Shown one piece after another: positions 60,049 to 64,000 of a DNA stretch of 64,000 nucleotides. Within the stretch, counting starts at the first letter, position 1. Each line of letters begins with the position of its first letter. The DNA comes from Rhodoplanes sp. Z2-YC6860 (lineage in GTDB: Bacteria > Pseudomonadota > Alphaproteobacteria > Rhizobiales > Xanthobacteraceae), in NCBI RefSeq assembly GCF_001579845.1, contig NZ_CP007440.1:5478029-5542028 (forward strand), read 5' to 3'. A program made the translations under genes and the position numbers. Under the pieces are notes generated by a model. It worked only from the letters and a program-made list of their open reading frames with translations. It was not told where the DNA came from and did no database searches.

Positions 60049-60555
60049 ATGCTGGAAATCGAACGCAAGTTCCTCGTCGAAAATGACGATTGGAAGGATG
60101 CCGTCATCGGGAGCGTCAGGATTCGCGACGGGTTGATCGCCAGCACAAACGGTCAGAAAGTTCGGGTGCGGATCACGGACTCGGCGGCCACAGTGGTCCT
60201 GAAAAGCCGCAAATCCGGCATCAGCCGTTTCGAATTCGAGTACCCAATTCCTCTGTCCGACGCCCAGCAGATCATGCGGACGATGTGCACCGCGCACATT
60301 CTCGACAAGACCCGGTATTTTGTCGCACATGCCGGTGCGACTTGGTCGATCGACGTCTATACTGGGTTGCTCGAGGGGATCGTTGTCGCCGAGATCGAGT
60401 TGGCCCGTCCCGACCAGCCGATCGATCTCCCGGCCTGGATCGGACGCGAGATCACGAACGATCCCCGTTTTCGCAAAATCAATCTGGAGGCGCAGCGGCT
60501 TTCCGATCGGACGCAACGTCCTTCGGCCGAGACATGCGTGCGCGCGCAACAGTGA
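60049..60555 (+). CDS. CYTH-domain protein (triphosphate tunnel family)
   Basis: 168 residues beginning MLEIERKFLVENDDWKDAVI, with the ExExK signature (Glu3, Glu5, Lys7) that lines the CYTH tunnel. Basic residues in KVRVRIT and TVVLKSRKSG and the acidic VVAEIELARPD complete the site. Small bacterial members hydrolyse inorganic triphosphate or nucleoside triphosphates; adenylate cyclase activity is less likely without genetic context. A stand-alone gene. Confidence 0.9.
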   Translation: MLEIERKFLVENDDWKDAVIGSVRIRDGLIASTNGQKVRVRITDSAATVVLKSRKSGISRFEFEYPIPLSDAQQIMRTMCTAHILDKTRYFVAHAGATWSIDVYTGLLEGIVVAEIELARPDQPIDLPAWIGREITNDPRFRKINLEAQRLSDRTQRPSAETCVRAQQ

Positions 60556-60567
60556 GGCCTGCGGTGC

Positions 60568-61131
60568 CTACAGCCCGAGCGTGACCTCGGCCCAGTGCAG
60601 CACGGTCTTGCTGTTGAGAAACTCGATCACCGCGGGCTCGATCACCGACGGCTGCGCATGGTCGGTCACCACCATGGCGACCATGGCGTCGCAGCGGTCG
60701 TTGAAGGCGACCGACAGCGCGGACTTGCCGGGCGGATTGGCGCCGCCGATCGAATAGCCGCGGCTTCGGCCCTTCATCCAGTGCACCGCGATGGGATGGC
60801 CGTCGCCCAGCGCCGCGACCTGCTTGCCGGCGAGGTGGAAGTCGGAGAGCCGCTCCAGCTCGGGATCATCGGACACACCGGTGGTGCAGTTGCAGAAGCC
60901 GATCTTGGCGCGGAGATAGAGATTGACCTCCGCGCCGCAGTGCGCGGCGTCGCAGCGGAACGCCTTGCCCTTGCCCCATTCGTCGAGCGGGAACGGCCAT
61001 TGCACTTCGGCAAACACCGGATTGAGCGGCCCGCTTTGTTCGGCGGGCTTGTGTGCGAGCAACGCAAACGCGCCGACCAGTCCGCCCAGCGCGAAGGTCG
61101 CGGCCGCAAGTATGGTTGTCGTGATCCGCAC
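60568..61131 (-). CDS. Hypothetical exported or membrane-anchored protein
   Basis: 187 residues with an N-terminal hydrophobic segment (TTILAAATFALGGLVGAFAL) that could anchor the protein in the inner membrane. The rest is periplasmic-looking and holds five cysteines, two close together in KIGFCNCTTGVSDDPELERL. No domain recognised. It converges on the CYTH gene. Confidence 0.75.
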   Translation of the reverse strand: MRITTTILAAATFALGGLVGAFALLAHKPAEQSGPLNPVFAEVQWPFPLDEWGKGKAFRCDAAHCGAEVNLYLRAKIGFCNCTTGVSDDPELERLSDFHLAGKQVAALGDGHPIAVHWMKGRSRGYSIGGANPPGKSALSVAFNDRCDAMVAMVVTDHAQPSVIEPAVIEFLNSKTVLHWAEVTLGL

Positions 61132-61194
61132 GGGGTTATTCTAATTCCCTTTGGCCAAATGTTGCCACGGGTGAACTTTCCTTGGTGTGAGAGA

Positions 61195-61262
61195 TCACCC
61201 CACCCCGACCACCGCGCTGCGCGCGGCGGTCGACCCTCCCCTCCAGGGGAGGGTGACAGCGT
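61195..61262. repeat. Palindromic intergenic repeat of another family
   Basis: CACCCCACCCCGACCACCGC, a GCGCTGCGCGC centre and CCCTCCCCTCCAGGGGAGGG with GTGACA. The CCTCCCCTCCAGGGGAGGGT unit is commonly dispersed in high-GC Alphaproteobacteria. Only one copy here. Confidence 0.45.
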
Positions 61263-61279
61263 TCGTTGCGCCACCTGCC

Positions 61280-62866
61280 CTAGTTGCTGGCGATGAACTT
61301 GCGCGCCACGGCCAGCTCCGGCCGCGCCGCAGCCGTGCCTTCGGTCAGCGTCACAAGCTTCTGATAGTTCTCCTTGGCCTTGACCTTGTCACCGAGCTTT
61401 TCGGCCGCGGCCGCAGCGCCCGCGTAGCCGCGGTAGCGGTTCGGCTCCTTGGTCTTGGTCGCCTCGAAGGCGGCCATCGCCTCTTTCGCCATGCCGTGCG
61501 CGAGCAGCATGTCGCCGTAAAGCTCACGCGCCGGCGCGAGCGGGCCCGGCGTCACGGGCGCCTTCTCGGTCTTGTCCTCGGCGTCGGCCGCGGCGCTCAT
61601 CGTCTTGAGCGCCTCGTCCGTCTTGCCCTCGGCATCGAGCACCCAGGCGACCGCGATCTGGCGCTGGATGTCGACGATGTTGGCCCAGTACGCATCCTTG
61701 GCCTCTTTGAGCTGGTCGCGAAGCTCTTCGAGCTTGGCGATGTCGCCCTTGGCGGCTGCGGGATTGCCGGAGCGAGCCGCGCCGAGCGCGCGGGCGAAGT
61801 GCGACGTCGCCATCGCCTCGCGGAATGCACTCGGCGTGACCTTGAGCTCGGCCGCGGCTTTCCAGTCGCCGCGCTCCATCGCATAACGCGCCGGCGACGC
61901 CGCCAGCGCGAAGAACGCGCCGCGCGCCGCAGGCGCCGGAGCCTGCGCCGCGATCATGTCGTCGACGACCCGGCGCGCGTCGCCGTCATCCGCGAGCTGC
62001 AGATAGGCGTAGACCATGTAGTCCCGGGCATGGAATTGCTCGGCGAATTCCTTGGCCGGCTCTGCGGCCTTTGCCGAGGCGGTGTTGGACGCAATCGAGT
62101 CCTGCCAATAGCCGACGCGGGTGAAAATGTGCGACGGCATGTGCTGCGCATGCGGCGCGGCCGGCGCGATCTGCGCGTAGAGCTTCGCCGCGGGCAGGCC
62201 TTTCTCGGCAATCGGCGGATAGTCGTAGAGATGGATCAGGTAGTGCGCGATGCCGGGGTGTTGCGGCTGGCGCTTCCAGATCGGTTCGAGGATCGCGGCG
62301 CCCTTGAGCTGCTGGGCGTAACTCTTATCGGCCGGCGACGCCGAGGTGTTGAGCGTGATGGCGTAGAAGATCTGCGCCTCGTCGTCCTTGGGATATTTCG
62401 CCGCCAGCTTCTCCATGGCGCCGAGATAGGAGCGCATGCGCTGCGACTGAGGCACCTTGTCGTAGTCGACATACATCAAGGTGAGCGCATCGATGAAATC
62501 ACGTTCGCGCTCCGTCTTCGCGCCGATCGCCTTGGCCTTCTGGATCGCCGCGAGACCCGGCACGAGGTTGGGCGCCGGAATGGCGCCATGCGGATTGGAC
62601 AGCAACGACAGCGCAACACCCCAATAGGCGATGCCGCATTCCGGATCGGCCTTGGCGGTTTCCTCGAACAGCTCCTGCGCCGCCGCATACCAGAACGAAT
62701 GCTGGTATCGCATGGCGCGGTCGAACCGGCGCTGCGCCACCTCGTTGCACGACGTCTCGAAGTGAACATTGCCGAGTTGCTGATTGTCGCCCTGGGCGAC
62801 CAGCGGCTGCGACGACGAAAGTGTCAAAGCCGAAATGCTGATGGCAGCAAGCAAAGTATTCCGCAT
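61280..62866 (-). CDS. Exported TPR-repeat protein
   Basis: 528 residues with signal peptide (LLAAISISALTLSSSQPLVA). The remainder is helical with tetratricopeptide-like repeats: YQHSFWYAAAQELFEETAKA near the N-terminus and the last pair around RYRGYAGAAAAAEKLGDKVK and AKENYQKLVTLTEGTAAARP. A His in AHYLIHLYDYPPIAEKG and one in HAQHMPSHIFTRVGYWQDSI are notable. Likely a periplasmic scaffold; role unknown. Confidence 0.82.
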   Translation of the reverse strand: MRNTLLAAISISALTLSSSQPLVAQGDNQQLGNVHFETSCNEVAQRRFDRAMRYQHSFWYAAAQELFEETAKADPECGIAYWGVALSLLSNPHGAIPAPNLVPGLAAIQKAKAIGAKTERERDFIDALTLMYVDYDKVPQSQRMRSYLGAMEKLAAKYPKDDEAQIFYAITLNTSASPADKSYAQQLKGAAILEPIWKRQPQHPGIAHYLIHLYDYPPIAEKGLPAAKLYAQIAPAAPHAQHMPSHIFTRVGYWQDSIASNTASAKAAEPAKEFAEQFHARDYMVYAYLQLADDGDARRVVDDMIAAQAPAPAARGAFFALAASPARYAMERGDWKAAAELKVTPSAFREAMATSHFARALGAARSGNPAAAKGDIAKLEELRDQLKEAKDAYWANIVDIQRQIAVAWVLDAEGKTDEALKTMSAAADAEDKTEKAPVTPGPLAPARELYGDMLLAHGMAKEAMAAFEATKTKEPNRYRGYAGAAAAAEKLGDKVKAKENYQKLVTLTEGTAAARPELAVARKFIASN

Positions 62867-63039
62867 GACCTAACTCCCCGAGAATCTTGAACAGAAAAGC
62901 AATTCATTGAGTTCACCAATCATATTCCCTTTCCTGAAGAGGGAACAGCGGGCCGCGTCTCAATTGGTTGCCGAAGGTGACCTCATGCGAGGGCGCTTGC
63001 GCCGGCAACGGCGCGGGCCCGACTTGCGGGGGCTGGAGA

Positions 63040-63243
63040 CTATTCCCGCTTGGCGATGCGATGGGTCTCGGCGCCGCACATATCGCAGATGTAGATCGTG
63101 TCGCCGACACCGGCCATCGAGGTCGAGAGCGTGAACGTTCTGACGGTCATCGTATGCTGACAGGCCGGGCATACCGGCACATCAGATTTCGCAACAACGG
63201 CTGGTTTGTCGTGGCTCGATGACATGGATTGGATTTGCGGCAT
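63040..63243 (-). CDS. Small zinc-ribbon-like protein
   Basis: 67 residues from the ATG at 63243 with GGAGG six to eight bases upstream. A GTG at 63276 that overlaps the preceding gene is the alternative. Two CxxC pairs (VCPACQHTMT and YICDMCGAETH) frame a 25-residue strand-rich segment, a zinc-ribbon arrangement. Co-directional with the small helical gene just upstream. Function unknown. Confidence 0.7.
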   Translation of the reverse strand: MPQIQSMSSSHDKPAVVAKSDVPVCPACQHTMTVRTFTLSTSMAGVGDTIYICDMCGAETHRIAKRE

Positions 63244-63272
63244 AACATCCTCCGCCTGTTGACGTACGGCGC

Positions 63273-63461
63273 TCACATCAAGCGTTGCCGCGGCAATTCG
63301 ATTTTAAGCCCGCCCTGCTCACGATCCTCGGCTTCGCGAGCAAGCCGCATCCAGGTGTCGGCAATGTGCAACAGCATCGTGCGTTGCGATGGGGTCCGCG
63401 CGGCTTGCGCGAGCGCAGTGCACTCCTCGGCGCGTTTTCGGTAGTCGGAGCCTTCATGCAT
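63273..63461 (-). CDS. Small helical protein, RAEEC family (member 5)
   Basis: 62 residues. MHEGSDYRKRAEECTALAQA and MLLHIADTWMRLAREAED are the clearest example of the family pattern in the window. AGGA lies nine bases before the ATG. The zinc-ribbon gene follows on the same strand, possibly overlapping. Function unknown. Confidence 0.65.
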   Translation of the reverse strand: MHEGSDYRKRAEECTALAQAARTPSQRTMLLHIADTWMRLAREAEDREQGGLKIELPRQRLM

Positions 63462-63689
63462 GGGAGCTATCCTTTCACCCCGATCATGTGAGGAACTCTA
63501 GATCAGCTCCAAGTTTCCCTCAATCATCAAAAGAATAAAAATTCTCGCAATACTATGAGTTCATCCAGAAATTAGCGAAAATGACGAAAAATACAGGGTA
63601 CAGCGACTATCAATACTATTAGCTGACGGCTTTCTATTCGTCCTATGAACCAAACATGTCAAATGACAATAGAGGACAAATTTATGTGA

Positions 63690-63776
63690 ATGAGTAACTT
63701 GCTCACTCGCTCGCGCGTTACAAGCCTTACTGACGAGGAACTCGATGGGATAAGGAGCCAAGGGGCACGGCCATGA
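63690..63776 (+). CDS. Possible 28-residue leader peptide overlapping the next gene
   Basis: MSNLLTRSRVTSLTDEELDG then eight residues; its TGA overlaps the ATG of the next gene as ATGA. AGAGGA lies upstream but spaced by about 13 bases. The AT-rich stretch 63462-63689 is probably promoter DNA for this unit; no other gene is seen there. Confidence 0.3.
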   Translation: MSNLLTRSRVTSLTDEELDGIRSQGARP

Positions 63777-64000
63777 ACGCTGACCTGACACGAGGCGAAC
63801 GTCTGCAAATCATGCTTTCGCCTGAGGAATTGGCGGCGGTGGATGACTTCCGCTTCAAACAGCGAATGCCGAGCCGGGCTGCCGCGGTCCGCGAGCTGTT
63901 TCGACTTGGACTGGCTGCCGTCGGCATCAAGCCAGCTGAGCAGGGAACCAAGTCGAGCGATTACGGCGTGTTCGCGACCGGACCGGACGGTTCGCAAAAG
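63773..64000 (+). CDS. Ribbon-helix-helix-like protein, partial (runs off the window)
   Basis: The first 76 codons are present with no stop before the window ends. ERLQIMLSPEELAAVDDFRF and MPSRAAAVRELFRLGLAAVG form the strand-helix-helix pattern of ribbon-helix-helix DNA-binding proteins, which could regulate an adjacent gene or itself. AAGGGGC lies nine bases before the ATG. Full length unknown. Confidence 0.65.
   Translation, partial: MNADLTRGERLQIMLSPEELAAVDDFRFKQRMPSRAAAVRELFRLGLAAVGIKPAEQGTKSSDYGVFATGPDGSQK

Overview
The window is high-GC chromosomal DNA of an alphaproteobacterium, most likely from the Hyphomicrobiales/Rhizobiales (Bradyrhizobiaceae/Xanthobacteraceae side). The grounds are: a GTTC-N7-GTTC SOS box in front of recA; Irr-type ICE-box-like palindromes in front of an iron-uptake cluster; a gene for the alphaproteobacterial F1-ATPase zeta inhibitor beside purC-purS-purQ-purL-bolA-grxD; recA-alaS near icd; orphan Bug/TctC binding proteins; and two families of dispersed palindromic repeats. 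No species can be named from sequence alone.

Layout. 1-6.2 kb: iron-uptake locus. A PiuB-like PepSY protein, exbB and exbD point left; a TonB-dependent receptor and a PiuC-like dioxygenase point right. Two ICE-box-like sites lie between them. 6.3-8.7 kb: a Tat-exported thiamine-diphosphate enzyme followed by a c-type cytochrome. 9-13.3 kb: trehalose genes otsA/otsB, murI and rpsD. 13.3-19.4 kb: a membrane diguanylate cyclase, a three-gene surface-sugar operon (aminotransferase, NeuD-like acyltransferase, GT2) and a LuxR-type regulator. 19.5-24.5 kb: a 1380-residue autotransporter, then two 78-residue paralogous membrane proteins. 24.6-33.3 kb: grxD, bolA, purL, a hypothetical gene, purQ and purS. 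Next come an arylmalonate-decarboxylase-like gene and a Bug protein, inserted before purC, and then the divergent zeta-inhibitor gene. 33.4-44.4 kb: an HpcH aldolase, a TrmJ-DUF559 fusion, two non-homologous NADP isocitrate dehydrogenases in tandem, an ArsR-SRPBCC pair, alaS and recA.

44.5-51.7 kb is the accessory part. It holds small genes with their own strong ribosome-binding sites and terminators, a tRNA-like element between two large hairpins, an IS1-type transposase, and a secreted protein made of three Cys-containing repeats. Two clusters of a phased GTGGCCT-TTTGAATC motif flank part of it and look like transposon-end remnants. Members of a small helical protein family (about 56-67 residues, RAEEC...W..LA pattern) occur four times here and once more near the right end.

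51.7-64 kb returns to metabolic genes: D-aminoacylase, LOG-like protein, two Bug proteins, a secreted phosphodiesterase, a MetE-C-like methyltransferase, a CYTH protein, a TPR protein and small genes. A ribbon-helix-helix-like gene runs off the right edge.

Start codons were moved from the longest open frame wherever a Shine-Dalgarno sequence or family length supported it; this is stated per gene.
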